From positions 4,016,501 through 4,080,500 of the forward strand of contig NZ_CP133781.1 in NCBI RefSeq assembly GCF_034350045.1: a stretch of 64,000 nt of DNA. Reading direction: 5' to 3'. The notes beneath the pieces are model-generated. The model searched no databases. It was given only the letters and a program-made list of their open reading frames with translations, and had not been told where the DNA came from. Shown here piece after piece: positions 44,459-55,168 of the stretch. Every line of letters starts with the position of its first letter. Position 1 is the stretch's first letter. A program made the position numbers and the translations under genes. The DNA is from Pseudomonas sp. CCI4.2. Its GTDB lineage: Bacteria > Pseudomonadota > Gammaproteobacteria > Pseudomonadales > Pseudomonadaceae.

Positions 44459-46081
44459 ATGAAAATACGTAACGTAAGACTAGCCGCGAGAGCCCTTCTC
44501 AGTTTCGGCGTTATTTGTTCTATCTTGATCGCACTGGCCGTAACTGTTCTCTCTAAGCTTAACGACGTGCACAAGTCTGCGTCCCAGCTGCAGACCGATT
44601 GGCTTCCCAGTGTTTTACAGGCTGGAAAAATAGAAACGGCAGCACTGCTTTACCGCGTGGATAGTAGGCGCTACGTGATGGACGATGACAGATTGAGCGA
44701 AGGCTCTCTGCAAAAAATTGATCTCACGAAGCGCGCATTAACCCAAACGGCTGAAGCGTATACACATTTGGTTTCTAGTGTTGCCGAACAAGAATTATTC
44801 AATCAAGTGAAGGTAAATGTAGTCGCGTATCAAGCCAAGGTCGACGAACTTGTACAACTAAGCAAAATAGCGTCATATCCAGAGATGGCAGCTTTTGTCA
44901 AAAATACTACCAAACCTCAAGCTGTCGCATTGCAAGCCTCTATTGAGGAATTGATTGCTCTCAATGAGAAAGGTGCTGAGCAGTCAGGCAAAATTGCTGA
45001 CGACAGCTTCAAAAGTGGATTGATGATTACCATTGTCCTGAGCGTCCTCGCTATTTTTTTCACCATCGTAGTTGCGGTCGTGTTTACTCGAAGTATCAGC
45101 CAACCGATCTTGGCACTGCTGCTCAGCACTCGCAAAATAGCTAACGGCGACTTGCGCACTCCCGTGGAGGTTGATGGTGCCGACGAGATAACTGACCTAC
45201 AAAACGCAACCGCAGCGATGCGTTTAAGTCTCAAGAATACGATCCAACATATCTCTGAATCCTCCAGCCAATTGGCTTCAGCCGCCGAACAGATGAGCGC
45301 GATTACCAACGAGTCGAACGTTGGAATACAACGCCAAAGCCTGGAAACCGACCAGGCTGCTACAGCGGTCAATGAGATGACTGCTGCCGTCGAGGAAGTC
45401 GCACGCAACGCTGTCTCGGCCTCCAAATCCACCCAAGCCTCCGAACGTTCTGCCCATACTGGCCAGGAGCGTGTCGGCCGGACGATTGCTTCGCTTCAAA
45501 AGCTAAGTAGCACCGTTGGGCAGACCGGCGTGGAAGTCGAAGGTTTGGCAAATCAAACACAGAACATCGCTAAGGTTCTTGATGTGATTCGCTCAATTGC
45601 CGAGCAGACTAACCTCTTGGCTTTGAACGCTGCCATCGAAGCGGCACGTGCGGGAGAGCAGGGACGTGGATTCGCAGTGGTCGCCGATGAAGTCAGGGCG
45701 CTGGCGCACCGTACCCAGTCATCGACCCAAGAAATAGAGCAGATGATCCAAAGTATCCAGAAAGATTCCTCTACGGCCGTACAGTCAATGAAGCAAAGCA
45801 GCGAAGAAGCTGAGTCGACCCTGCTGATCGCCCGTGAGGCGGGGGTTGCGATTGAGCAAATAGCGGTCGCTATCTCCGAAATCAATGATCGAAATCTGAT
45901 GATTGCTGCTGCTTCTGAGCAGCAAGCGCAGGTCGCTCGATCCGTAGATGAGAACCTTATCAGTATTCGAGACTTATCCATACAAAGCTCGTCTGCCGCC
46001 AGTCAAACATCAGCGGCCAGCTATGAACTTTCCTTACTTGCCGTTGACCTGAATCGATTGGTGGCAAGTTTTTCGGTGTAG
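44459..46081 (+). CDS. Methyl-accepting chemotaxis protein, 4HB-type sensor
   Basis: This is a 540-aa transmembrane receptor: TM1 (LLSFGVICSILIALAVTVL), a four-helix-bundle periplasmic domain, TM2 (MITIVLSVLAIFFTIVVAVV), HAMP, then a coiled-coil with the conserved tip IAEQTNLLALNAAIEAARAG. It is close in architecture to the chemoreceptor at 10311. It lies 150 bp after the PAS receptor on the same strand. The ligand is unknown. Confidence 0.92.
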   Translation: MKIRNVRLAARALLSFGVICSILIALAVTVLSKLNDVHKSASQLQTDWLPSVLQAGKIETAALLYRVDSRRYVMDDDRLSEGSLQKIDLTKRALTQTAEAYTHLVSSVAEQELFNQVKVNVVAYQAKVDELVQLSKIASYPEMAAFVKNTTKPQAVALQASIEELIALNEKGAEQSGKIADDSFKSGLMITIVLSVLAIFFTIVVAVVFTRSISQPILALLLSTRKIANGDLRTPVEVDGADEITDLQNATAAMRLSLKNTIQHISESSSQLASAAEQMSAITNESNVGIQRQSLETDQAATAVNEMTAAVEEVARNAVSASKSTQASERSAHTGQERVGRTIASLQKLSSTVGQTGVEVEGLANQTQNIAKVLDVIRSIAEQTNLLALNAAIEAARAGEQGRGFAVVADEVRALAHRTQSSTQEIEQMIQSIQKDSSTAVQSMKQSSEEAESTLLIAREAGVAIEQIAVAISEINDRNLMIAAASEQQAQVARSVDENLISIRDLSIQSSSAASQTSAASYELSLLAVDLNRLVASFSV

Positions 46082-46279
46082 ACCTGGTTACGAGGGCCTA
46101 CCACTGATTGTTCTGATTCGAACTTGGGCACCGCGATGTCTATTTCCAGATTGACCAACGCGGCATGCAGGCTTTTGAAATCACGAGAAACTCGGCATTG
46201 AAGCCGTGATTTTGCACTCCGTCTGAACGAAAAATCAAGAGAGCCGACTGGCTCACGATAATTTAAGACTGTTATTACC

Positions 46280-49200
46280 ATGACGGATTTCAGCATGAAG
46301 AAGGGTAATCAGCCACCATTGTTGGGCGTCTATACATTAGGCACGTTTTTACTGAGTTTGGCGCCCCTCGCTGAGGAATTAAACGCTCAAGGCTCCACGC
46401 TCATAACCTGCACTGATGTTGAGTGCCTACCCTTATTGAGAAATAGCGATTGCCTGCTGTCCGAGCTGACTTGGCTTGAATCACTTGAAGATTTGCAACA
46501 CACATTGCTATTGGACAAAACGCGTAACTGTAATGAGTGGATCGTGATCACCGATGATCACAGCACCGTAGTGCAACAACGCTATTGGATTGGCATGGGC
46601 GCCCACCATTTAATACATCAGCGTAGTTCGCTTGAGCAATTGATCGGCCGCCTCAACCTCAATCAGCCAGAAAAATCTGCACTGCCAAAGATATTACTTC
46701 TATCTGATGATGTGCATGCTGATCTGCTCGTCGATGCATTAAATGAAGAGGGTCTAGAGATCATTTTAAATCGCGAGGTAGATCATGCGCTGCAAACCCT
46801 AGGGCAGGTGCGACCGGACGTTCTTATTATTGATCTGACCGATGCATGCTCCCATGTGTTGGAGATAGCGGAGATCGCAAAACAATGGCCGGAAACTGAT
46901 GACTTACCGGTAATTGCGTTGTTCAGTGAGGACTGCATATTCCAACTTCGTCAGGCCAAAGCGCTCGTTCTACTCGACTGGCATGCTAAGCAGATTGCCC
47001 CCGGACTGCTAGCCGACATTGCCAAACAACGCGCAGGGGCAGCGCAAAATCGTAGGAGGAGTCATCAAACATGTGTTAAGGACGCCGAGAGGGCCCGAGC
47101 GCGCTTGAAAAACTTTCGCCACGCGATCGACCAACACTCGACTGTCAGTTTGGCTGACACCCAAGGGCGCATTCTTCATGTAAGCCATAGTTTTTGTGAA
47201 ATAAGCGGTTATAGCCGCGCAGAACTTATTGGGAAAACTCATCGCATTGTAAAGTCGGGTATACACCCTCACGAGTTTTACCAGGATATGTGGATGACTA
47301 TTCGCTGCGGTAAAATCTGGCATGGCGAAGTCTGTAACCGACGTAAGGACGGGCAACTGTATTGGGTTGAGACCACCATCGTACCGTTCCTCAACGAGCA
47401 GGGGAAACCCATACAGTACATTTCCATACGCACTGACATGACTCAGCACAAAGCGAATGAGACGGCCCTCCGAGTCAGCCATGAATGTCTTCAGCGCAGC
47501 CAGATTGCGGGTCGAGTCGGCACATGGGAGTTTGACATGAGGTCGCGCGCCTTCCAGCTATCCTCTTCGATGATAGGTCTGTTTGGGCGCACAGAGGAAT
47601 TTGCAGAAGTCAGCTACGAAACATTTTTGAGCCTTATTCATACGGATGATCTTCCGCATGTACTCAACAGTATTAATCGCATGCTTTCGAATATCGACAC
47701 ATACGAAGTCGAGCATCGAGCGATTTGGCCTGATGGGTCGTGGCACTGGTTACTTCAGCGTGGAGAGGCGGAGTTCGATGCCAATGGGCGAGCAATTCGG
47801 CTTTTTGGCGTCACTCAGGATATACATGCATTAAAAATCGTAGAGCAGACCCTTCAGGAGAGCGAATTGCGCTTTCGCAGCGCCTTCGACTCCTCTGGCA
47901 TAGGCATGGCATTGATCGGTTTGGATGGCCGCTGGTTGCAGTTAAATCAAACGCTCTGTGCGATGTTTGATTTTAGCAACGATGAGTTGTTGAAAAGCTT
48001 CCCTCAAGCAATTATCCACCCTGATGATTTAAACCATTATCAAGAGGTTCTTAATCGTTTTATTTGTAATGACTGTGTGCCTCAACAATTTGAGAATCGG
48101 TACTTCACCAAGGGCGGACGGACGGTCATCGCCGAGCTTAATATTTCTTTGGTTCGCAATGCCGATCAGCAGCCGCTGCATTTTGTTTGCCAAGTTCAAG
48201 ACATTACCCAGCGCAAAGCAGCAGAGCACCGACTTACCCTATTCGGGCAGATTTTTGAGTCTAGCGAGCAGTGCATCGGCATTTTCGATGATAGGTGTCA
48301 TATGTTCTATCAAAACCGAGCGCTACGTATCGAGTTAGGATACGAAGATGTTGATCTCCTTGGGCAAAATTTCAAGAATTTCATCGTCGACAAAGAGTCG
48401 CCGTCGTCAAAAAAATTGCTGAGAAGCATTTCAGAAGGACGCAATTGGCAAGGACAGTTACCTCTTAGACGAAAAAATGGTTCTGAATTCATCTCTAATA
48501 GTTGTGTAGGTCTTGTTAAGGATGAACAAGGTCAGTTCCAGTACGGATTTAATATTTTTACTGACTTTAGCGAAGAAATTGCACGCCATAGAGAACTTGG
48601 CCAAGCCAAGGTGGCTGCCAATGCAGCTAATCAGGCTAAAACTGATTTTCTATCGAGCATGAGTCATGAATTGCGTACGCCGATGAATGCTATTCTCGGC
48701 TTCGCCCAAATGCTTGAGTGCGACGATAGTCTGGGTGCCGATCAACTTGATAGCGTCCGGGAGATTCTCAACGGCGGTGATCATCTGTTGGCGTTGATCA
48801 ATGAAATTTTAGACTTAGCCAAAATTGAATCCAGCAGCCTCACCCTGTCTATAGAGCCTGTAGCACTTCACTGTATTGTGGCTGAGTGTTGGAGCCTTAT
48901 TCAGCCTTTAGCAGATGCTCGCGACCTATCGACCCATTTTTTCATTTCCGAGGAAATCATTGTAAAAGCTGATCGCATGCGCTTGAAACAAGTGCTACTG
49001 AACTTGCTCTCAAATGCAGTGAAATACAATCGAGTTGGTGGTCAGATAACGCTAAAAGCGACCCCTTGCGATGTGGGCATGTTGCGTATTGAAGTCTCTG
49101 ACACTGGGATGGGGATTCCCGCAACTCGTATCGATGAGTTATTTCAGCCATTCAGTCGACTTGATGCGGAATACAGCGAAATAGAAGGGACTGGCATTGG

Positions 49201-49762
49201 CTTGAGCATTGCCAAACGTCTGGTGAAACTCATGGGGGGTAGCATTGGCGTCAATAGCATTGAAGGTCAGGGCAGTACGTTCTGGCTTGAACTATATGCT
49301 GACGAAGCACTCACTCAAAGCACCACCATTGAGCCTGACTGCATCCGCATTCGGCAGGCTGGCAACAACTTTGCAGCTCAGCGCGTGCTGTGCGTGGACG
49401 ACAATCCGATCAATCTGAAACTGATCAGCACGTATTTTAAAAAGCACCCTCATATTCAAGTCCTCACTGCTAGCTCCCCGGCGCAGGGACTCGAAATTGC
49501 CCTCACCCAGACACCCGATCTGATTTTGCTCGACATCAACATGCCGGAAATGGACGGCTACCAATTACTAGCCATTCTTCAGTCAGATCCCCGCACTCGC
49601 GTAGTGCCAGTCATTGCCGTCACGGCCAATGCCATGCCATCTGATGTTGAGCGAGCACAGCAAGCCGGATTCGATAGTTATCTAACCAAGCCGATAAACT
49701 TTCATCAGTTACTTGAAATATTGAACCGGCACCTTAATCTGGGCGTCGAGGAGTTGGCATGA
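46280..49762 (+). CDS. Multi-PAS hybrid sensor histidine kinase
   Basis: This is a 1160-aa soluble kinase. The N-terminal ~270 residues form a receiver-like region without a clear phospho-acceptor. Four PAS/PAC modules follow (starting near 285, 405, 535 and 660). Then come HisKA with His796 (SMSHELRTPMN), an HATPase_c domain with the N box LLNLLSNAVKYN and a G-box GTGIGLSIAK, and a C-terminal receiver with Asp1085 (LLDINMPEMDGY). No TM helix is present. The start is ATG 46280; ATG 46295 is possible. Its stop overlaps the start of the HD-GYP regulator (ATGA), so the two form a signalling pair. Confidence 0.92.
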   Translation: MTDFSMKKGNQPPLLGVYTLGTFLLSLAPLAEELNAQGSTLITCTDVECLPLLRNSDCLLSELTWLESLEDLQHTLLLDKTRNCNEWIVITDDHSTVVQQRYWIGMGAHHLIHQRSSLEQLIGRLNLNQPEKSALPKILLLSDDVHADLLVDALNEEGLEIILNREVDHALQTLGQVRPDVLIIDLTDACSHVLEIAEIAKQWPETDDLPVIALFSEDCIFQLRQAKALVLLDWHAKQIAPGLLADIAKQRAGAAQNRRRSHQTCVKDAERARARLKNFRHAIDQHSTVSLADTQGRILHVSHSFCEISGYSRAELIGKTHRIVKSGIHPHEFYQDMWMTIRCGKIWHGEVCNRRKDGQLYWVETTIVPFLNEQGKPIQYISIRTDMTQHKANETALRVSHECLQRSQIAGRVGTWEFDMRSRAFQLSSSMIGLFGRTEEFAEVSYETFLSLIHTDDLPHVLNSINRMLSNIDTYEVEHRAIWPDGSWHWLLQRGEAEFDANGRAIRLFGVTQDIHALKIVEQTLQESELRFRSAFDSSGIGMALIGLDGRWLQLNQTLCAMFDFSNDELLKSFPQAIIHPDDLNHYQEVLNRFICNDCVPQQFENRYFTKGGRTVIAELNISLVRNADQQPLHFVCQVQDITQRKAAEHRLTLFGQIFESSEQCIGIFDDRCHMFYQNRALRIELGYEDVDLLGQNFKNFIVDKESPSSKKLLRSISEGRNWQGQLPLRRKNGSEFISNSCVGLVKDEQGQFQYGFNIFTDFSEEIARHRELGQAKVAANAANQAKTDFLSSMSHELRTPMNAILGFAQMLECDDSLGADQLDSVREILNGGDHLLALINEILDLAKIESSSLTLSIEPVALHCIVAECWSLIQPLADARDLSTHFFISEEIIVKADRMRLKQVLLNLLSNAVKYNRVGGQITLKATPCDVGMLRIEVSDTGMGIPATRIDELFQPFSRLDAEYSEIEGTGIGLSIAKRLVKLMGGSIGVNSIEGQGSTFWLELYADEALTQSTTIEPDCIRIRQAGNNFAAQRVLCVDDNPINLKLISTYFKKHPHIQVLTASSPAQGLEIALTQTPDLILLDINMPEMDGYQLLAILQSDPRTRVVPVIAVTANAMPSDVERAQQAGFDSYLTKPINFHQLLEILNRHLNLGVEELA

Positions 49763-50817
49763 GTCACCCACCTGTTATGCAGGCCCGTATATTTGCCGTA
49801 GACGACGAACCCAGTAATCTTAAGCTACTGGAAAAAATGCTCGTCCGTCAGGGCTATCCAGCCCCTGTCCTAATCCAAGACTCCCGGCAGGTTATTGCGC
49901 ATTACCTAGAGGCACGTCCAGACCTCATTTTGCTTGATATCAACATGCCGTATCTTGACGGGTACAAGGTGTTGGAGCAGTTACAGGCACTGGATGACCC
50001 ACTGCTGCCTCCTGTGATCATCCTGACCGCACAGAATGGTAAGGATGAGCTGTTGAAAGCGCTTGCTGCGGGCGCCCGCGACTTCGTCAGCAAACCATTC
50101 TCCCGTGTAGAGTTCTTGATGCGGGTGCGAAATTTGCTAGATGCGCAAATAGCTCATCGGCTTTTGCACGACAACCACACGCTATTAGAGCAATTGGTTC
50201 AGACGCGGACGCAGGAACTCAATAATGCTCGAATTCAGGCTGTGCAGTGTTTGGGACGTGCTGCCGAGTATAGAGACAACGAAACAGGTTTTCATATTCT
50301 GCGCATGAGTCAGTACAGCGCCTTGCTAGCTAAATATTTAGGCTGTTCTGACAAACAATGCGAGCTTTTGCAATACGCTAGCCAGATGCACGATATTGGA
50401 AAAATTGGTATTCCTGACCGAATTTTGCTCAAACCTGGAAATTTCAATGACGATGAATGGGAGATTATGAAAACCCATTCGCGTATCGGCGCGAAAATTC
50501 TTGAGCAAGGCGACGCTCCACTCATTTGTATGGCTCGCAGCATTGCGCTGACACATCATGAGAAGTGGGATGGCAGTGGCTATCCACAGGGGTTGTCGAG
50601 AGCCGCAATACCTCTGGAGGGGCGTATTGTTGCGGTTGCGGATGTATTCGATGCGCTGACTTCAAACCGCCCCTATAAAGTGGCCTGGTCAATCGATGAT
50701 GCTGTCCAACATATAAATGACGGGGCTGGCGTACACTTTGACCCTGCTGTTGTGGCCATTTTCTTGGAGCATCTGGACGAAATACTTAAAATTCGTGATC
50801 GATATATGGAGTTATAA
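49759..50817 (+). CDS. Response regulator with HD-GYP c-di-GMP phosphodiesterase output
   Basis: The 352-aa protein has an N-terminal receiver (acidic VDDEP, Asp60 in LLDINMPYLDGY, Lys in VSKPF) and a C-terminal HD-GYP domain. The motifs are MHDIGKIGIPD (His211-Asp212), LTHHEKWDGSGYPQG and VADVFDALTS, complete for metal-dependent c-di-GMP hydrolysis. Translation is coupled to the hybrid kinase by a 4-bp overlap, indicating phosphorelay from kinase to regulator. The output would be lowered c-di-GMP and so motility. Confidence 0.93.
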   Translation: MSHPPVMQARIFAVDDEPSNLKLLEKMLVRQGYPAPVLIQDSRQVIAHYLEARPDLILLDINMPYLDGYKVLEQLQALDDPLLPPVIILTAQNGKDELLKALAAGARDFVSKPFSRVEFLMRVRNLLDAQIAHRLLHDNHTLLEQLVQTRTQELNNARIQAVQCLGRAAEYRDNETGFHILRMSQYSALLAKYLGCSDKQCELLQYASQMHDIGKIGIPDRILLKPGNFNDDEWEIMKTHSRIGAKILEQGDAPLICMARSIALTHHEKWDGSGYPQGLSRAAIPLEGRIVAVADVFDALTSNRPYKVAWSIDDAVQHINDGAGVHFDPAVVAIFLEHLDEILKIRDRYMEL

Positions 50818-51109
50818 ATCGACGTGTCGGCGTTTTTCAAAATACCTTGCTTAGCGTCCAACCGGGCCTTTTGTCCTTTTGCCGCCAGCACGACTCGGTA
50901 AGCTTGGGGACGTCCGGCTCTAGTTTTTTAAAGATACGCAAATCGCAGGTTTTTATCGTCCACGTTGCGGAAATTCGGTTTCCCTTTTCGCACAAGATTG
51001 GCGTGGATGCGGTGGCCCACGCGACGCTTGCGATAGACGCGCGGGGAGGGGATTCCACGGCCATTTGGCCACCCCTAAGGCAGGCAGCGAAGCAGGATTA
51101 ATCCACTAC

Positions 51110-51900
51110 TATCGACCTCTTTTATCGAAGCAAAGAGGTCGTCGTGGAAAGCTTATCCATGCGTAAGATTAGAGAAGTATTACGTCTCAAATTCGAGGTC
51201 GGCCTGTCTGCTCGCCAGATCGCCGTCAGCTTGCAAGTGAGTCGAGCCAGCGTCGGTGACTATCTCAATCGCTTTGCTGCCAGCGGGCTGATTTGGCCCT
51301 CGGCTGTGACCGATACCGAGCTGCAACGACGTCTTTTCCCACCACCGCCTGCGGTTCCCAGGGATCAACGTCCGATACCAAGGCTCACGCTGAACTGCGC
51401 CACCCCGGTGTCATGCTGGCTCTGCTCTGGCAAGAGTACCGCCTCAGCCATGAGTAGTCGTCTAAAGCGGCCCGACTGCGTCATAACGCTTGCCTAGAGG
51501 ACATCGATTACCGCAGTCCCCGTGGCCCGGACAGTCACTGATCCTGCAACTGGGCAGCGGCCCCTGGTTACGGCCGGATACGCCAAGACAGATCTGCTGA
51601 TCCTGGATGACTGGGGCTTGGCTCCGTTTACCGCTGCGCAACGGCGCAACATGCTGGAACTGCTGGACGACCTTTACGGCCATCGCTCAACACTGGTGAC
51701 CAGCCAGATGCCGGTGGACAAATGGCACGAGCTGATCGGCAGCCGACCTTGGCCGACGCGATCCTCGACCGGGTAGTACACAACGCTTACCGCCTCGAAC
51801 TGAAGGGCGAATCGATGCGCAGGCGCTCAACGAAATTGACGACAGCGGGTAAACAATGCAAATCTGCGTCGCTGCGCTCCGACTGCCCGGCCGGATAAGC
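51110..51900 (+). mobile_element. IS21-family remnant (fused istA and istB pieces)
   Basis: From 51144 a frame begins MESLSMRKIREVLRLKFEVG and continues with ARQIAVSLQVSRASVGDYLN, the istA N-terminus, then shifts frame near 51380. From 51570 an istB piece follows (TDLLILDDWGLAPFTAAQRR, then LVTSQMPVDKWHELIG), shifts again near 51740 and ends in ILDRVVHNAYRLELKGESMR. Most of istA and the first half of istB are deleted, so the element cannot move itself. The outer limits are approximate. Confidence 0.85.
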
Positions 51901-52019
51901 GTGGAACAGGTGGCCCGATGTTAGTGGAATGAGTGGCCGAATGGCGTGGAATCCGCAGGCTAACTGACAACGCCCAGAAAAACTTGCTGACAGTAACCGG
52001 ATGAGGCTCGATTTCGGTC

Positions 52020-52105
52020 ATGCCTTTCTCCAAGCCTGTTTTGTAGCCCGTAAAACCATCGAAAACCACCTTGCCGTTCAAGTTGCGCGCATGCTCACCC
52101 GCGCG
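52020..52105 (-). mobile_element. IS66-family transposase fragment
   Basis: Minus-strand frame RNLNGKVVFDGFTGYKTGL, followed by MTEI, matches the VFDGFxGYK region of IS66 TnpC. It extends only about 30 residues and the following HARRKFFDLH motif is scrambled. It is a remnant between the IS21 remnant and the GGDEF-EAL gene. Confidence 0.55.
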
Positions 52106-52219
52106 CCTCAGGCTGAGTTATACGGGGGGTAACTGGTGCGGCAATGGTTGGCGAACCGTCACCTATTACCTTTCCCACAGTGATAGGTGTTCGCGAGACA
52201 AACAACTAGAGTGTTAAAT

Positions 52220-54793
52220 CTAACCCACCGGTATCTTCGCCATTAGTAAGGAGTCGAAAGCATCGCTCTCTAAAGGTCGGCTCAAGAAATACCCTTGGCC
52301 CTCATCGCAACAGACTGCTTTGAGTAAATCAAGATGCTCGATGGTTTCAATACCTTCCGCAGTTACAGTCAAAGACAATGCGCGGCCCAGGCCTACAATG
52401 GCTTGAATGATCGATCTATCGTCTTCGCTTTCACCCAGTCGGCTGACGAAACTGCGGTCTATTTTGAGCCCGTCGAACGGAAACGAACGTAGGTAGCTGA
52501 GGGATGAGTAGCCGGTTCCAAAGTCATCCATGGATATGCGCACGCCTAAATCTTTCAGAACTCGCATCACTTCAAGAGCTCCAGAAGCGTCTTCAAGCAT
52601 AACGCTTTCGGTTACCTCTAACTCCAAGCGCTTCGCTTCGAGTCCAGTGTCCTCGATTGCTTTGCCGATTCGCTCAACCAAATTACCGCGTTGGAATTCG
52701 GTGGAAGATAAGTTAACCTACACAAAGAGGTTTTCTGGCCAGCGAGCTGCGGTTGCGCAGGCCGTTGTTAGCACCCAGTTGCTAAGTGGGAGGATGAGTC
52801 CGGTTTCTTCAGCGATAGGTATAAATGTATCCGGCGAAATCAGGCCTCGCTTGGGGTGCTGCCAGCGCACTAAAGCTTCCGCTCCAACCAGTTCTCCATT
52901 ATTAATGCGGAAGCGGGGTTGGAAATGCAGGCGCAACTCTCCATGTTTTATCCCGTAACGAAGGTCGTTTTCGAGCTGGCGGCGTTCGATGATTTTTGTA
53001 TTCATGTCGCTGGCATAGAATCGCCATGTATTGCGCCCTCCGGCTTTAGCCTCATACAACGCAATGTCGGCATACCGCAGCAGCTCCGCTGCCTGAATAG
53101 CGTCGTGGGGGGCCATGGCAATGCCAACGCTCGCACTCACAAAAACCTCCTGATCCTCAATCGCTATTGGCTGTTCAATAGAATCGATCAAGCGCCGACA
53201 CGCCGCCTCCACCTCGTCTGGGGAGCTGACATCATTAAGAATCAATACAAACTCATCACCACCAATTCTCGCAACCAGGTCACCGCTGCGGACGCAGTCG
53301 CCCAACCGACGAGAGACTTCGTTAAGAACTTGATCACCGGCGGCATGGCCGAGCAGATCATTTACAGGCTTAAAGCGGTCAAGGTCGAGACTGAGCATCA
53401 CCAAAGGCTGTTCTTGGGAGGGCGCAGACTTAAGTTTCCCGTCGAGGAACTCTTGTAGCCGAGTCCTGTTTGGCAGTCCGGTCAGAGCGTCGTGTTGCGA
53501 CAGGTATTCAATACGCCGACGCGCTTCAACTTCGTCGGTTACGTCCGTTGCGGTGCCTCGAAATCCCTCACGGATTAATCCGCGTGCCGATAGTCGAGTA
53601 ATTCGGGCGTTGTCTCTAATGTCAACGTAGCTACATTGCACGCTGATGTTGTGTCGACGGTTTGGGATGCTTAGCCATTGAGATATCGCGCCGAGGTCGG
53701 TATGGAGCAGGTCATCAATGGTTGCACCGATCCAATCGTCTCTGCGCAGCCCTGTCACACTTTCAAACCGCTCGGAAAGGTAAGTAAATCGCCAGTCTCT
53801 GTCGATTTCCCATATCCAGTCCGAGCTAGCCCCAACGACATCGCGAAAACGTGCTTCGCTGGTTGCAAGCGCCGCCTGACTTTGCTTCAGGGACTCAAAG
53901 CTCAAGTCCAAGGCGAGGGCAGCAACTGTTGTTCGGCGAAGTATCGCCCACGTCATGAGCCAAGCTAGAAAGGCGGCAACGGCGACAAGCGGCAGCATGA
54001 AACTAAGCAGGTGGCGGCCAGGCTTCGCAGGGTTCCAGTGAAGTCGGCCAGCGGCCCCGTCCTTACCCAGAGGCAGAATAGACGCCCCCTCAATCTCATC
54101 GGACGTGGACAAGTGCAACTCTTCAACCCCGTACTCTTTGCCTATCGTCTCCAATCTACTGCTATCCAGCGTTTCAACGAAGAACAAAACCGAGGCTGGC
54201 CCATCATCCCTCTCAACAGTCGGATCAGCCCCTGGCGTTAAAGCGGCCGCCACAACCAAAGCAGGCACACCACCAACATCGACAAATGTTGCCACCGGGG
54301 TCTCACTTCTCGCGCCTGCCCTAGCCCGATCAAGAAGGGCTCCGACGGGCTGTCCAAGCCAATCGGCAGCCTTGGTTGCAACTAGCTTTCCTCTTACCAC
54401 CGAATAGACGGTGCGATCCAACGCGTTCACAACGAACACGCCTTGGACGCCAAAGTCAGAGTAGAGCGTCGATCCAAGGTTTTGCCTACGGAAGGCCCAG
54501 TCGGTGTCTATGGCTGTATGCAAATGTTTGTAGGCATCGCCCCAAAAAGCGTAATCCTTGACAGTCATTACTAGGTTTTTCTGGAGAGTTTGCACCGCTT
54601 TCTTAGCGTAAAACGCGCTTTCTTGTTCTTCTGTGCTGTCGAGATTTTGCGCTACGTAGATAAGCAGACAGCTTGCAAGAACAAAAACAAAAGCCAACAG
54701 CCTCGCGAAATTGACCAGAGATCTTCTGACAAGCGCCACGCTTGTAAGAGTCGGGCTCCTATGGGATCCCTTGGGAAAGTTAGGCTGTGACAT
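52220..54793 (-). pseudogene. Membrane GGDEF-EAL protein interrupted by an in-frame amber codon
   Basis: An 857-aa design is read from ATG 54793. TM1 (LLAFVFVLASCLLIYVA), a CHASE4-like periplasmic domain, TM2 (LLSFMLPLVAVAAFLAWLM), PAS, GGDEF with an intact GGDEF motif at 511-515, and EAL (EALVRW) follow in order. TAG at 52718-52720 (codon 692) stops translation after WPENLFV. The frame continues unchanged with VNLSS, ELEVTES, DDFGTGYSSL, KIDRSF and AEGIET to 52220. The truncated product keeps the cyclase but loses most EAL catalytic residues, so it could make rather than degrade c-di-GMP. Confidence 0.88.
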
Positions 54794-55168
54794 ATCGTAC
54801 CAAGCAATGAAAGGGGAGGCGTGCCTCTATCATCGATGTATCGGCAGTGGTTATAATTTTTTGAGCGACTGGTCAGACGTTCTCTACAGGCCCGCCGTGT
54901 GTTGGCTATCAGATGTTGTGGCTAAGTACGACGCTGGCAGTCGAAGTGCCGGGCGGTCGTACTCCTGGGTGACCTGAATTTTGAAGGATTTGGCGTAAGG
55001 GCGAAGTCGCGATTGCATGAGAGTGTACACGCCATCCGCTGACTTGCCATCGCTGACCGACAAGCACTATTCGGCCTGCTGTAACAGCTGCCCCTCAAGC
55101 CGTTGCACAGTGGACTTGAGGGGCAAGGTCAGGCATCTGCGCTATGTGGGGCCAGGGACACGAGATGT
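54794..55168. other. Intergenic region with inverted repeat
   Basis: There is no gene. An 11-bp inverted repeat TGCCCCTCAAG/CTTGAGGGGCA (55089-55099/55115-55125) lies 44 bp past the EAL gene stop and may act in termination, though no T-run follows. A short promoter for the leftward GGDEF-EAL gene should lie near 54800-54860. Confidence 0.5.
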
